This document shows positions 16,120 through 24,420 of a DNA stretch of 36,335 bases, piece by piece (the stretch's first letter is position 1; each line of letters opens with the position of its first letter). Made by a program: the position numbers and the translations under genes. Origin of the DNA: Bacteroidota bacterium (GTDB lineage: Bacteria > Bacteroidota > Bacteroidia > Bacteroidales > Tenuifilaceae); the NCBI GenBank assembly GCA_023406715.1, contig JAEXVC010000209.1, positions 1 to 36,335 on the forward strand, given 5' to 3'. The notes beneath the pieces were generated by a model. It ran no database searches and was not told where the DNA came from. It saw nothing but the letters and a program-made list of their open reading frames with translations.

Positions 16120-17772
16120 TTATGACAATAGTTCCTTTGCATTCGACAAAGCGGCATCTGTAAGCTTCTCGCCACTAAGCATTTTAGCAATTTCAATCAC
16201 CCTTTCGTCAGGGTTTAAAAGTTTAATGCGTGTTGCACTTTGTGCAGATAAATTATCCTTGTAAACAAGGAAATGAGTTTTGCCTTTGGCTGCAATTTGA
16301 GGTAAATGTGTAATGTTGATAACCTGCATACCATTGGCCATTTCATGAATAATTGTTCCCATTTTATCGGCAATCTCGCCGGAAACTCCCGTATCTATCT
16401 CGTCAAAAATAATTGTGGGTAAACCAGATGATTTAACCAAAAGTGATTTTAGACTCAACATCAACCTCGATAACTCACCGCCCGAAGCAACCCTTGAAAG
16501 TTCCATTGGAGCCACCTGTTTATTGGCTGTGAAAAAGAAAGTAATTTTATCGATACCCCAAGGTTGAAAATCCTGCAACTGTTGAATATCAATTTTAAAA
16601 GCCGCATGCAGAATACCCAATTGCACCAATAAATCGGTAACACTCTTTTCAACTTGGGGAATTGAACTCTTTCGTTTTTTTGAAATGTCAGTTGCAACCT
16701 TCATAAGGTCTGATTCAGCTAACTTCAACTCTTTGCGTAGGCTCTCCAAGTTAAAATCGAGACCTGAAATATAGTTTACTTTCTCCTCAATTGAATTCCG
16801 CAACGATATCAAATCATCAATACTGGTAACTCTATGTTTCTGAAACAAAGTGTAGATTAAGTCGATACGTTTGGACACCTTATCGAGCAACTCATCATCA
16901 ACATCTACCTTAGAATTCAGAGCATCAATTTCGGTAACAATATCCTTAATCTCAATGCGGCAACTCTCAATACGTTGCTCAATATTTATGGCTGGCTGAT
17001 AGAACTGAGATACTCGTTTCAGGCTATGAATTGAGTCTTTTAGCATGGCCAAAACTGAGGCAGTATCGTTATTCAACGAATCGTAAGTAAACTGCAATGA
17101 TTCCTTAATCTCACTGGCGTGAGTTAACTGCTTTTGTAACGCTTCTAACTCAACCAATTCATCATCTTTTAAATTAGCCGATGTCAACTCAGTTAATTGG
17201 TGCTTTAGGTAGTCGAAATCGCGAGTTGCATTTTGCGCATCCTCCTCAAATTTAGACAATCGCTGTTTTAACTCCCTGTAGGAGTTAAACTTATTACGGT
17301 ATGCCAAAACATCATTCTTAAGTGATGCAAACGAGTCGATTACCTTTAATTGGAATAGAGAGTTACTTAACAGCAGATTCTCGTGCTGTGAGTGAATATC
17401 GATAAGTAAATCACCAAGTTCTTTGAGCTGATTTAGATTGACAGGCATTTCGTTAATAAACGCCCTAGACTTGCCAGAATCACTAATTTGGCGACGAATA
17501 ATGGTTGTTTTATCAAATTCGATATCATTGCTTGCAAAGAAATCCTCCAGGTCATAATCCGACACATCAAACTCGCCCTCAATAATACAGTTCTTGGTTT
17601 TATCTTTAAGTACCGAGGTATCGGCACGTTGACCTAAAATAAGAGTAAGAGCACCTAAAAGGATTGATTTACCGGCACCAGTTTCACCGGTAATGATATT
17701 CAAACCCTTTTGGAAATCAATCTCCAAATGGTCGATTAAAGCATAATTCTGTATGTGAATTTTTCGAAGCAT
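16120..17772 (-). CDS. recN: DNA repair protein RecN
   Basis: The protein has 550 residues, an SMC-like ATPase of double-strand break repair. The Walker A motif GETGAGKS is at 29-36, a long coiled coil occupies the middle (about 150-370), the ABC signature is VASGGELSRLMLSLK, and the Walker B motif is TIIFDEIDTGVSGEIA near the C-terminus. It is the last gene of the bamD-rpoZ-coaBC-porD-recN minus-strand run and starts 15 bp after the porD-like gene. No defect is seen. Confidence 0.96.
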   Translation of the reverse strand: MLRKIHIQNYALIDHLEIDFQKGLNIITGETGAGKSILLGALTLILGQRADTSVLKDKTKNCIIEGEFDVSDYDLEDFFASNDIEFDKTTIIRRQISDSGKSRAFINEMPVNLNQLKELGDLLIDIHSQHENLLLSNSLFQLKVIDSFASLKNDVLAYRNKFNSYRELKQRLSKFEEDAQNATRDFDYLKHQLTELTSANLKDDELVELEALQKQLTHASEIKESLQFTYDSLNNDTASVLAMLKDSIHSLKRVSQFYQPAINIEQRIESCRIEIKDIVTEIDALNSKVDVDDELLDKVSKRIDLIYTLFQKHRVTSIDDLISLRNSIEEKVNYISGLDFNLESLRKELKLAESDLMKVATDISKKRKSSIPQVEKSVTDLLVQLGILHAAFKIDIQQLQDFQPWGIDKITFFFTANKQVAPMELSRVASGGELSRLMLSLKSLLVKSSGLPTIIFDEIDTGVSGEIADKMGTIIHEMANGMQVINITHLPQIAAKGKTHFLVYKDNLSAQSATRIKLLNPDERVIEIAKMLSGEKLTDAALSNAKELLS

Positions 17773-17787
17773 TGTTATGCAAGATAA

Positions 17788-18705
17788 CTATTCGTTCTTT
17801 TGCTCCAAAATTGTTTTGTATTTTGATGCGTTAGGATTATCTACCTCTATTAGGATATTAACAACCCGTGCTCGCTCTGATGGAAACGATTCTGAAAAAA
17901 CATTTACCAACTCATCGTTTTTTGCATCAAAAAAAAGTTGAAGCCCAAAAAGGTAAGGGTCGGGTTTTTCTCTATAAACTTTCTGCAAAAGGGCTAAACT
18001 CTCTGCAATCTCGGCTCTGCCTTCGGTTGGCTTCTCACTCATTCTATCAAGCCCTTGCCTATGGTAACGATAGTAAACCTCGCGCAATGGGCGGTATTTG
18101 CTATTAAGCAGATTTTCAACCATCCAGTACCTATTCTTTCTGTTTCCTTCGTAAGCCTTCCAACCTCTTTCAGGAGCGTTCTGAGCATTTGTAACAATTT
18201 TCTCAGCCTTTAAGAAATACTCTGAGCCTCCTAGATTTGAGTAAGAATCGTAGTCTATACCAAGTATTATATATGCATAAAAAGCAAGCGTTGACGATAA
18301 ATTGCTTAAGTGTGAGGTTTCAGTAAACTCAATTTTATCAAATTCCCTATACCTAAAATGCAAGTTATTATCAAGAAAATTAAGCATTGTGGTATTGTAC
18401 GATGAGTTAAACACTGGCCTACGAGCCTGTACCTGTATAGTTCCCTTATACTCATCGGAGCCCAACTGCTCGGTAATATTAAGCATTATGTTGCACTCAA
18501 TACGCTCATCGAAACCGTACACATGGTTTGTCCATGCGGTATTGTTCATGAACTCGTAAAGTGAAGTTTGAAGAGTTTGAAAAACGGTACGATTTGTTCC
18601 CTGTATTTTTTGAGTATTAACCTGAATATTGCATCGTAACTCCTGCGCCCAAAGAAACCCAGGACTTACAATTAATACTATAAAGATTATTCGCTTAAAT
18701 ACCAT
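17788..18705 (-). CDS. porD: DUF4835 / PorD-like type IX secretion-associated protein
   Basis: The protein has 305 residues with a signal peptide (about 1-20, ending FLWAQ). The start of the mature protein (ELRCNIQVNTQKIQGTN), the FMNNTAWTNHVYGFDERIEC segment and the ILGIDYDSYSNLGG segment are typical of the Bacteroidota-only DUF4835 family. Databases name this family PorD because of its link to type IX secretion and gliding; I rely on memory for that name. Its position between coaBC and recN is the conserved one in this phylum. It is envelope-located, with no catalytic motif. It starts 5 bp after the coaBC stop. Confidence 0.85.
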   Translation of the reverse strand: MVFKRIIFIVLIVSPGFLWAQELRCNIQVNTQKIQGTNRTVFQTLQTSLYEFMNNTAWTNHVYGFDERIECNIMLNITEQLGSDEYKGTIQVQARRPVFNSSYNTTMLNFLDNNLHFRYREFDKIEFTETSHLSNLSSTLAFYAYIILGIDYDSYSNLGGSEYFLKAEKIVTNAQNAPERGWKAYEGNRKNRYWMVENLLNSKYRPLREVYYRYHRQGLDRMSEKPTEGRAEIAESLALLQKVYREKPDPYLFGLQLFFDAKNDELVNVFSESFPSERARVVNILIEVDNPNASKYKTILEQKNE

Positions 18706-18710
18706 TGGGA

Positions 18711-19925
18711 TTAATCTGCTTTGAAAAATTTATCGAAAATAACATTAACAATATCCGTTGCCACTTCCGATTTATTCTTTAAATCAAACGTAAGCTGTTC
18801 GCCATTAGTATCAATTATGGATATTTTATTGGTATCGTAGCCAAAGCCTGCACCTGAATCCTTTAATGAGTTAAGAACAATTAGGTCGAGATTCTTCATC
18901 TTTAACTTAGTCTGCGCATTTGCCAATTCATTGTTGGTTTCTAAGGCAAACCCAACAATGCGTTGAGTTTTACTTTTCTTTGCACCAAGCGTTGAAGCAA
19001 TATCAGATGTTGGCTTAAGTCGTAGCATCAAGTCATCCTTCTCTCGCTTAATTTTCACATCCGATGAAGCATCAGGGGTGAAATCGGCAACAGCAGCGGC
19101 CATTATGGCAATATCAACACCACCAAAATGCTGTGTTGCAGCCTCAAGCATTTGCTGAGCCGATACAACATTTATTACCTTAATTAAAGGGTTATTGTGT
19201 GGAATTACCACTGCGGGACCTGTAATAAATACTACCTCCGCGCCTTGGCTGGCAAAAGCCTCGGCAATCGCAGTTCCCATCTTTCCAGATGAGTAATTGC
19301 CAATAAAACGAACAGGGTCTATATGCTCATATGTTGGGCCAGAGGTTACGAGAACTCGCTTCCCGCTAAACTTTTTTTTTGAGCCTAAAAAATCAACAAC
19401 AACCTCAAGAATTCTCTCGGGTTCCTCCATCCTACCCTTTCCTGTTAGACCACTCGCAAGTTCGCCTGTTGTTGCTTCAATAACTACATTACCAAAACGT
19501 TTCAGCGTTGCAATATTCTCCTGTGTGGTTGGATGATTATACATATCCAAATCCATTGCTGGCGCAACCATAACAGAACACTTAGCCGACAGATAGGTAG
19601 TTAGCAAAAGATTATCGGCAATGCCGTGTGCCATTTTGCCCATCGTATTGGCACTTGCAGGGGCAATTAAATACAAATCGGCCCATAATCCTAAATCTAC
19701 GTGACTATTCCAATCACCATTCTCAGGATTAAAAAAATCAACAAGAATAGGATTCTTTGAAAGAGTAGCCAGTGTTAAAGGAGTAATGAATTCCTTAGCA
19801 AGTGGTGTCATAACCACCTTAACCTCAGCACCCTCCTTAACAAGCAATCGGGTAAGCGTTGCAGCCTTATAGGCTGCAATACTACCTGTAATTCCTAAAA
19901 TAATATGTTTGCCAGCTAATCTCAT
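18711..19925 (-). CDS. coaBC: Bifunctional phosphopantothenoylcysteine decarboxylase/ligase (CoaBC)
   Basis: The protein has 404 residues. The N-terminal CoaC flavoprotein (about 1-185) decarboxylates 4'-phosphopantothenoylcysteine, and the C-terminal CoaB (about 187-404) makes it from phosphopantothenate and cysteine. These are two steps of coenzyme A synthesis. Visible are GITGSIAAYK, H75 (SHVDLGLW), VAPAMDLDMYNHP, the substrate clamp LASGLTGKGRM, and the CoaB motifs TSGPTYEHIDPVRFIGN, AAAVADF and KIKR. Relative to E. coli, the residues at 125 and 158 are Asp and Ser rather than Asn and Cys (see findings). It lies in the bamD-rpoZ-coaBC operon. Confidence 0.96.
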   Translation of the reverse strand: MRLAGKHIILGITGSIAAYKAATLTRLLVKEGAEVKVVMTPLAKEFITPLTLATLSKNPILVDFFNPENGDWNSHVDLGLWADLYLIAPASANTMGKMAHGIADNLLLTTYLSAKCSVMVAPAMDLDMYNHPTTQENIATLKRFGNVVIEATTGELASGLTGKGRMEEPERILEVVVDFLGSKKKFSGKRVLVTSGPTYEHIDPVRFIGNYSSGKMGTAIAEAFASQGAEVVFITGPAVVIPHNNPLIKVINVVSAQQMLEAATQHFGGVDIAIMAAAVADFTPDASSDVKIKREKDDLMLRLKPTSDIASTLGAKKSKTQRIVGFALETNNELANAQTKLKMKNLDLIVLNSLKDSGAGFGYDTNKISIIDTNGEQLTFDLKNKSEVATDIVNVIFDKFFKAD

Positions 19926-19940
19926 TCAAGCATTTACCGA

Positions 19941-20264
19941 TTACTCAGTTTTATCTGCTTTAGAATAATGCAATTTCCCCTCCTGATATTCCTGTACAGC
20001 AATCAGAGTTGGCTTAGGAAGTTTTTCGTAGAATTTCGAAATTTCAATCTGCTCTCTATTCTCAAAAACCTCCTCAAGGTTATCGGTATAGTAAGCAAAC
20101 TCTTCTAACTTACGATTAAGTTCCTGTTTTAAATCAACGCTAATCTTATTTGACCTTTTTGCGATAATGCGAACCGACTCGTAAATATTCCCTGTTTCTT
20201 TGTCGAGTTTATCTAAATCGCGAGTTACTGTTGAAGCGGGTGCATTGATTTTCTTAACGTCCAT
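19941..20264 (-). CDS. rpoZ: DNA-directed RNA polymerase omega subunit, Bacteroidota type
   Basis: The protein has 107 residues. The segment NIYESVRIIAKRSNKISVDLKQELN carries the omega core (Y-E-x-V-x-I-x-A-x-R-x-x-x-I). The longer C-terminal part (EEVFENREQIEISKFYEKLPKP) is specific to the phylum. It supports assembly of the RNA polymerase core. It sits between bamD and coaBC, as expected, with a gap of about 15 bp on each side. Confidence 0.9.
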   Translation of the reverse strand: MDVKKINAPASTVTRDLDKLDKETGNIYESVRIIAKRSNKISVDLKQELNRKLEEFAYYTDNLEEVFENREQIEISKFYEKLPKPTLIAVQEYQEGKLHYSKADKTE

Positions 20265-20279
20265 ATGTGTTTATTTTGA

Positions 20280-21104
20280 TTAATTTGACACTTGTAAAAC
20301 TTTCATTGAAGCATCGTACATTTTCTTTGCCTCATCAACATATTTTGAAGTTGGATACTCACTAATAAAAGTATAGTACTCATCAACCGCAGATTGAAAA
20401 CGCTCTTTACGTTTCTCAGGCACACTATTATCGGCAAGTAAATACGATGATTTTAAAATTAAGAAAAATTGTTCTTCGCGATACTTGGTATTCGGAAATT
20501 CTTTAACGCTATTTCGAATAGCAACAATTGCTGCTTTGTAATCGCCAATCTTATAGTAAAGTTTTGAACTTAAGTATGATTTTTCAATCAGTTTCTCACG
20601 AAGTTCATGAACAATTTTATTCACTTCACCCATCCTTTTGGAGTTTGGATATCGTGATATAAATTCAGCAAAAGCAGAGATTGCAGCCTGAGTATTATCT
20701 TGGTCTAACTCCGCTCTTGGCGACGACATATAAAAGCAGTAGGCATACATAAACTCAGCATCCTCAGTAAAGGCACTTCTTGGAAAAGTTTTCCTAAACT
20801 TATCAAAATAGTGACCTGCTAAAAGATAATCGCCCTGATGATAATTACCCTGAGCTAAGTAATACTCAATTGTATCGGAACGCATTGTTCCCTTGTAAAT
20901 TGGAGAGAGCTGCTCAAACAAAGTAAGATAACGGTAATGGTCTTTCTTTGCATAGTACTCAAGTGCTTTCTTGTACTTAAACTCGTAATCCTTACTCTTT
21001 AATACCTTTTCAAAACCACTACATCCAAAAGAAACGGCCAATGCAACTAAAAGAATATATATAATTGATTTCGAAATAAACACTTTAACTGGGCTACTAT
21101 TCAT
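20280..21104 (-). CDS. bamD: Outer membrane assembly lipoprotein BamD
   Basis: The protein has 274 residues with a lipoprotein-like leader (about 12-28). The acylated Cys is in AVSFGCSGFEKV, a non-classical lipobox with Phe at -2, which is tolerated in this phylum. TPR helices fill the remainder (YKKALEYYAKKDHYRYLTLFEQLSP, AAISAFAEFISRYPNSK, AAIVAIRNSVKEFPNTKYREE). BamD works with BamA to insert outer-membrane barrels, which is relevant to the large barrel at 7472. It is the first gene of the minus-strand operon, behind a divergent promoter region. Confidence 0.93.
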   Translation of the reverse strand: MNSSPVKVFISKSIIYILLVALAVSFGCSGFEKVLKSKDYEFKYKKALEYYAKKDHYRYLTLFEQLSPIYKGTMRSDTIEYYLAQGNYHQGDYLLAGHYFDKFRKTFPRSAFTEDAEFMYAYCFYMSSPRAELDQDNTQAAISAFAEFISRYPNSKRMGEVNKIVHELREKLIEKSYLSSKLYYKIGDYKAAIVAIRNSVKEFPNTKYREEQFFLILKSSYLLADNSVPEKRKERFQSAVDEYYTFISEYPTSKYVDEAKKMYDASMKVLQVSN

Positions 21105-21445
21105 AAGGCAAAACTCCTTGGTTAATTATCAATACAAGTAAACAATTAATATCCTACTTAATTTTAAGCAGGCAAAGTTAGAAAGATTAGCGATAAAGGA
21201 AAAATAAATCTACCAGTTTATAATAAAAAAGGTTAATTATCCCATTATTTTCGACTAAAATCTGGTTTCGAAATCAATTTGTTGAAAATATCGAAACAAT
21301 CATCAATACTTATACTACTTATTTTCAAAACATTAACAGACTTGTGGATATTTTTTGATTAATTTTGGATAGCGTTACTGAATTTCTAGTAGATTTGCGA
21401 CAAATTTCAATTGATGTTTAATGTTTTACCTAAAAGCATTTAGAA
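21105..21445. other. Divergent intergenic region bamD / alpha-oxoamine synthase
   Basis: 341 bp, AT-rich, no coding frame. It holds promoter-like boxes for both directions: CAAAGTTA at 21173-21180 (minus-strand TAACTTTG, about 70 bp before the bamD ATG) and TAGATTTG at 21390-21397 (plus). I see no RNA structure. Confidence 0.55.
21364..21397 (+). promoter_or_regulatory. Candidate promoter of the alpha-oxoamine synthase gene
   Basis: TTTG at 21364-21367, 22 bp, then TAGATTTG at 21390-21397, an exact TAnnTTTG match. It predicts an untranslated leader of about 40 nt before the GTG start. Confidence 0.45.
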
Positions 21446-22693
21446 GTGGACATTTTTGATAAAATAACTAACATGGGCCCTATTGGGCAATGGCAAAACC
21501 AAAGCCATGGCTATTTCTCCTTCCCAAAATTAGAGGGTGAAATTAAGCCTAGAATGATGTTTAGAGGAAAAGAAGTTTTAACATGGAGTTTGAACAACTA
21601 CCTCGGATTAGCAAACCATCCAGAAGTACGTAAAGCTGATGCGGATGCTGCTGCTGAATTTGGTTTGGCATACCCAATGGGCGCAAGAATGATGAGCGGG
21701 CAAACTCGCAAACATGAGGAACTTGAGGAAAAACTTGCAAAGTTTGTTGGAAAGCAATCGGCCTACCTTTTAAACTTTGGCTACCAAGGAATGGTTTCAA
21801 TTATCGACACCATGGTATCGCGTAATGACACCATCGTTTACGATTCTGAATCGCATGCCTGCATTATGGACGGAGTTTTCCTACATAAAGCTAAAGGTGG
21901 AAAAAGCTTTGTTTTCCCACATAACAATATTGAAAAATGCGAGAAAATGCTTGGCTTTGCAAAGAAAAACGCTGAGCAAAATGGTGGTGGAATTCTTGTT
22001 ATTACCGAAGGCGTTTTTGGTATGGCTGGTGACCTTGGAAAACTTGATGAGATAGCTGCCCTTAAAAAGAAATACAATTTCCGTCTATTAGTTGACGATG
22101 CTCATGGTTTTGGAACTATGGGAAAAACTGGTGCTGGAACTGGTGAACATTTTGGTGTTCAGGATCAAATTGATCTTTACTTCTCCACCTTTGCAAAAAG
22201 TATGGCTGGAATAGGTGGATTTGTTGCTGCTGATGAGCAGGTAATTAAGTTTTTAGCGTACAACCTACGCTCACAGATTTTTGCAAAATCGCTGCCAATG
22301 CCTATGGTTTATGGTGCTTTAAAACGTCTTGAGTTACTTCAAACCCAGCCTCAACTAAAAGACAACCTTTGGACAATTGTTAGAGCATTACAAAAAGGCC
22401 TGAAGGAAATGGGATTAGATATTGGCAAAACAGAGTCGCCTGTTACCCCTGTATATATGACAGGAGGTATTCCTGAGGCAGCCAATATGGTATTTGATTT
22501 ACGCGAAAACTATGGTGTTTTCTGCTCTATAGTTGTTTATCCTGTTATCCCTAAAGGACAAATCTTACTTCGTATAATCCCCACAGCGGTGCATACTTTG
22601 GATGATGTAAAATACACTATTGAATGTTTTGCAACTGTTCAGGAGAAATTAAAAGCAGGCAAGTACAACAAGGAGAAGATTGCTCAAATCTAA
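21446..22693 (+). CDS. PLP-dependent alpha-oxoamine synthase, probably serine palmitoyltransferase
   Basis: The protein has 415 residues and a GTG start; MDIFDKITNMGPIGQW is the natural N-terminus. It is a fold-type I PLP enzyme of the KBL/BioF/SPT/ALAS group. Visible are LNNYLGLANHPEV, GARMMSGQTRKHEELE, the cofactor Asp/His in VDDAHGFGTMG, and the Schiff-base lysine in FSTFAKSMAG. In Bacteroidota the usual member with this length and the 'YPMGARMMSG' segment makes 3-ketosphinganine from serine and palmitoyl-CoA for sphingolipids. Alternatives are glycine C-acetyltransferase (KBL) or a sulfonolipid cysteate acyltransferase. It is a single-gene transcript with its own promoter and terminator. 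Confidence 0.9.
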   Translation: MDIFDKITNMGPIGQWQNQSHGYFSFPKLEGEIKPRMMFRGKEVLTWSLNNYLGLANHPEVRKADADAAAEFGLAYPMGARMMSGQTRKHEELEEKLAKFVGKQSAYLLNFGYQGMVSIIDTMVSRNDTIVYDSESHACIMDGVFLHKAKGGKSFVFPHNNIEKCEKMLGFAKKNAEQNGGGILVITEGVFGMAGDLGKLDEIAALKKKYNFRLLVDDAHGFGTMGKTGAGTGEHFGVQDQIDLYFSTFAKSMAGIGGFVAADEQVIKFLAYNLRSQIFAKSLPMPMVYGALKRLELLQTQPQLKDNLWTIVRALQKGLKEMGLDIGKTESPVTPVYMTGGIPEAANMVFDLRENYGVFCSIVVYPVIPKGQILLRIIPTAVHTLDDVKYTIECFATVQEKLKAGKYNKEKIAQI

Positions 22694-22718
22694 TTTGAAA
22701 CGTTAAAGTTCTACATAC

Positions 22719-22748
22719 AAAAACCCCGCAAAAGCGGGGTTTTTATTT
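22719..22748. terminator. Strong bidirectional terminator
   Basis: The stem AAAAACCCCGC (22719-22729) pairs with GCGGGGTTTTT (22734-22744), with loop AAAA and U-tails on both strands. It sits between the convergent alpha-oxoamine synthase and trxB genes. Confidence 0.9.
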
Positions 22749-22749
22749 T

Positions 22750-23742
22750 CTACTTATTCTCAGCGTAGTATCGTTCCGCATCTATTGCAGCCATACAGCC
22801 AGAGCCTGCAGCAGTTATTGCCTGACGATAATGAGGATCCTGTACATCGCCACAAGCAAAAACACCAGGAATATTGGTTTTTGAGGTTCCTGGAATGGTT
22901 TTAATATAACCCACCTCATCGGTTTCAATCCAAGGCTTAAAGATATCAGAGTTTGGTTGATGACCAATGGCCACGAAGAATCCAGAAATATCCTTCTTAA
23001 CATCCTCTCCAGTTTTTGTATTGGTAAGAATTACTCCATTCACGCCAGTCATATCACCCACTATCTCCTTGGTTACATGCTCGAATAATACCTCAAGGTT
23101 GGGAGTATTCATAACACGTTCCTGCATTGCTTTAGATGCACGTAAATATGGTTTACGAACAATCAGGTAAACTTTATTACATAAGCCTGCAAGGTATGTA
23201 GCCTCCTCGGCAGCAGTATCGCCACCACCAACAACAGCAACATCCTTACCACGGTAAAAGAAACCATCGCAGGTTGCACACGCCGATACACCTTGTCCTT
23301 TAAACTTCTCTTCAGACTCCAGACCAAGATACTTGGCAGTTGCACCAGTGGCAATAATTAAGATTTCCGCTTCAATAACCTTTTCATCGTCAATGGTAAC
23401 CTTAAATGGTCTTGACGACAAATCGGTTGAAGATGCAATCCCAAACCTAACATCGGTGCCGAAGCGCTGTGCTTGTTTCTTTAAATCCTCCATCATTTCG
23501 TTACCTGTGATACCGTTTGGATAACCTGGAAAGTTCTCAATTTCAGTAGTAGTAGTTAACTGTCCACCAGGCTGAATTCCTTCGTAAACAACTGGGCTCA
23601 AATTTGCCCTTGCAGCATAAATAGCAGCAGTATAGCCAGCGGGACCTGAACCTAAAATTAACACCTTAACTTTTTCGACAGGTTTATTGGAGTTAGAAGA
23701 ATTCCCCCCAGCATTTGTGTTCATAGACTTGAATAATTCCAT
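22750..23742 (-). CDS. trxB: Thioredoxin-disulfide reductase
   Basis: The protein has 330 residues. It passes electrons from NADPH through FAD and a CxxC to thioredoxin. Visible are the FAD site LILGSGPAGYTAAIYAARA, the redox pair in ACATCDGFFYRG, the NADPH site VVGGGDTAAEEA, and the C-terminal FACGDVQDPHYRQAITAAGSG. The N-terminus carries about 24 extra polar residues (Asn/Ser/Gly-rich) before the flavin domain. A second in-frame ATG (23724) would shorten it by six. A candidate promoter is CAAAATTA at 23776-23783 (minus-strand TAATTTTG), with a TTTG 16 bp beyond. Confidence 0.95.
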   Translation of the reverse strand: MELFKSMNTNAGGNSSNSNKPVEKVKVLILGSGPAGYTAAIYAARANLSPVVYEGIQPGGQLTTTTEIENFPGYPNGITGNEMMEDLKKQAQRFGTDVRFGIASSTDLSSRPFKVTIDDEKVIEAEILIIATGATAKYLGLESEEKFKGQGVSACATCDGFFYRGKDVAVVGGGDTAAEEATYLAGLCNKVYLIVRKPYLRASKAMQERVMNTPNLEVLFEHVTKEIVGDMTGVNGVILTNTKTGEDVKKDISGFFVAIGHQPNSDIFKPWIETDEVGYIKTIPGTSKTNIPGVFACGDVQDPHYRQAITAAGSGCMAAIDAERYYAENK

Positions 23743-23891
23743 ATTATAAACTTATTTACATATTTTAATTTGATGCAAAATTAATCAATTAATGAATAAC
23801 AAAATAGAACAAAAATTGATTTTAAACAATTAAAATAAATCCGTTTTGGGTTAATTAGCTAAAATAGCGGTAAAAATTGTTGTACTAAATT

Positions 23892-23920
23892 TTTGAATTT
23901 AAAAAAAGGGAGTATTTTTG
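23892..23920 (+). promoter_or_regulatory. Strong Bacteroidota promoter in front of the tRNA region
   Basis: TTTG (23892-23895), 17 bp, then TATTTTTG (23913-23920), matching the TTTG/TAnnTTTG consensus. It lies 16 bp before the first tRNA-like sequence, the right distance for starting transcription just in front of it. The intact tRNA further down has no equally good box of its own. Confidence 0.6.
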
Positions 23921-23935
23921 CATCGCATTAGTGTT

Positions 23936-24001
23936 CGGGGTGTGGCGCAGTTGGCTAGCGTATCCCGATGGAGTCGGGATGGTCACCAGTTCGCTGGATC
24001 A
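23936..24001 (+). pseudogene. Broken tRNA-Pro-like copy with altered anticodon arm
   Basis: The first 27 bases (acceptor 5' strand and D arm) are identical to those of the intact tRNA-Pro 117 bp downstream. The anticodon stem is different but perfectly paired (TCCCG / CGGGA), and its loop ATGGAGT reads anticodon GGA instead of GGG. The T arm has shrunk to CCAG-TTCG-CTGG, and the acceptor 3' strand (CACCCCG) is missing, so a normal tRNA cannot form. It is probably a decayed or recombined duplicate. It lies directly behind the strong promoter and may be transcribed as a leader of the real tRNA. Confidence 0.7.
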
Positions 24002-24052
24002 TTATATAGTTTTAAATTTCTCGTGAAGTCGGGAAATGTTTTTTGAAAAAAT

Positions 24053-24126
24053 CGGGGTGTGGCGCAGTTGGCTAGCGTACTTGCATGGGGTGCAAGTGGT
24101 CGCCCGTTCGAGTCGGGTCACCCCGA
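24053..24126 (+). tRNA. tRNA-Pro (GGG anticodon)
   Basis: The cloverleaf folds completely over 74 nt. Acceptor CGGGGTG pairs with CACCCCG (24119-24125), discriminator A. The D stem is GCGC/GCGT. Anticodon stem CTTGC/GCAAG encloses loop ATGGGGT with anticodon GGG at 24087-24089. T stem GCCCG/CGGGT has loop TTCGAGT. CCA is not encoded. Its last bases plus one (24115-24127) form the left copy of a 13-bp direct repeat that returns at 26175. Confidence 0.95.
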
Positions 24127-24171
24127 CGGTTCAATATTTTCTTTAAAAATTCATTTTTTAAAAATGAATGA

Positions 24172-24201
24172 AAAAGCCCTAGAAATAGGGCTTTTCTTAT
24201 T
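24172..24201 (+). terminator. Terminator behind tRNA-Pro
   Basis: AAAAGCCCTA (24172-24181), loop GAAA, TAGGGCTTTT (24186-24195), then TCTT. A second AT-only stem (ATTCATTTTT/AAAAATGAAT) lies just before it at 24149-24168. Confidence 0.7.
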
Positions 24202-24270
24202 TAACTACGTCACTAATTTTCCCCATACTTTTGTAACAAAGTGGCATTTTTTGCCTGTTTTTTCATGTTT

Positions 24271-24300
24271 TGTGCAACAAATGTGCAACGAGTGTGCAAC
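24271..24300. repeat. Three TGTGCAAC repeats at 11-bp period
   Basis: TGTGCAAC lies at 24271-24278, 24282-24289 and 24293-24300, exactly 11 bp apart. Looser TTGCAAC copies follow at 24318-24324 and 24342-24348. The helical phasing and the position just inside the tRNA end of the islet fit arm-type binding sites of a tyrosine recombinase; that reading is inference. Confidence 0.6.
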
Positions 24301-24420
24301 AGCCGTAAAACGGGGCATTGCAACGACCAATCGTCGGGGTGTTGCAACTAAAAAAATAACAAAAGGGGAGTTTGTGTAAGAAAAAAAACTAAACTATAAA
24401 CACAAAATTGAACACCGTGA

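Larger units (their letters stand above)
23743..24420. other. tRNA region without protein genes
   Basis: 678 bp without a believable protein. It holds the trxB promoter, a tRNA promoter, a broken tRNA copy, the intact tRNA-Pro, two hairpins behind it, and the phased TGTGCAAC repeats; each is listed separately. Confidence 0.7.

Noticed and set aside
23936..24001. A working tRNA-Ser(GGA) or a Pro-tRNA misreading serine codons
   Set aside because: The acceptor 3' strand is missing and the T loop is only four bases, so no mature tRNA can be made.
24059..24379. Open frame of 106 codons running through tRNA-Pro and the TGTGCAAC repeats
   Set aside because: It begins inside the tRNA and covers a terminator and repeats; the composition is not protein-like and no family fits.
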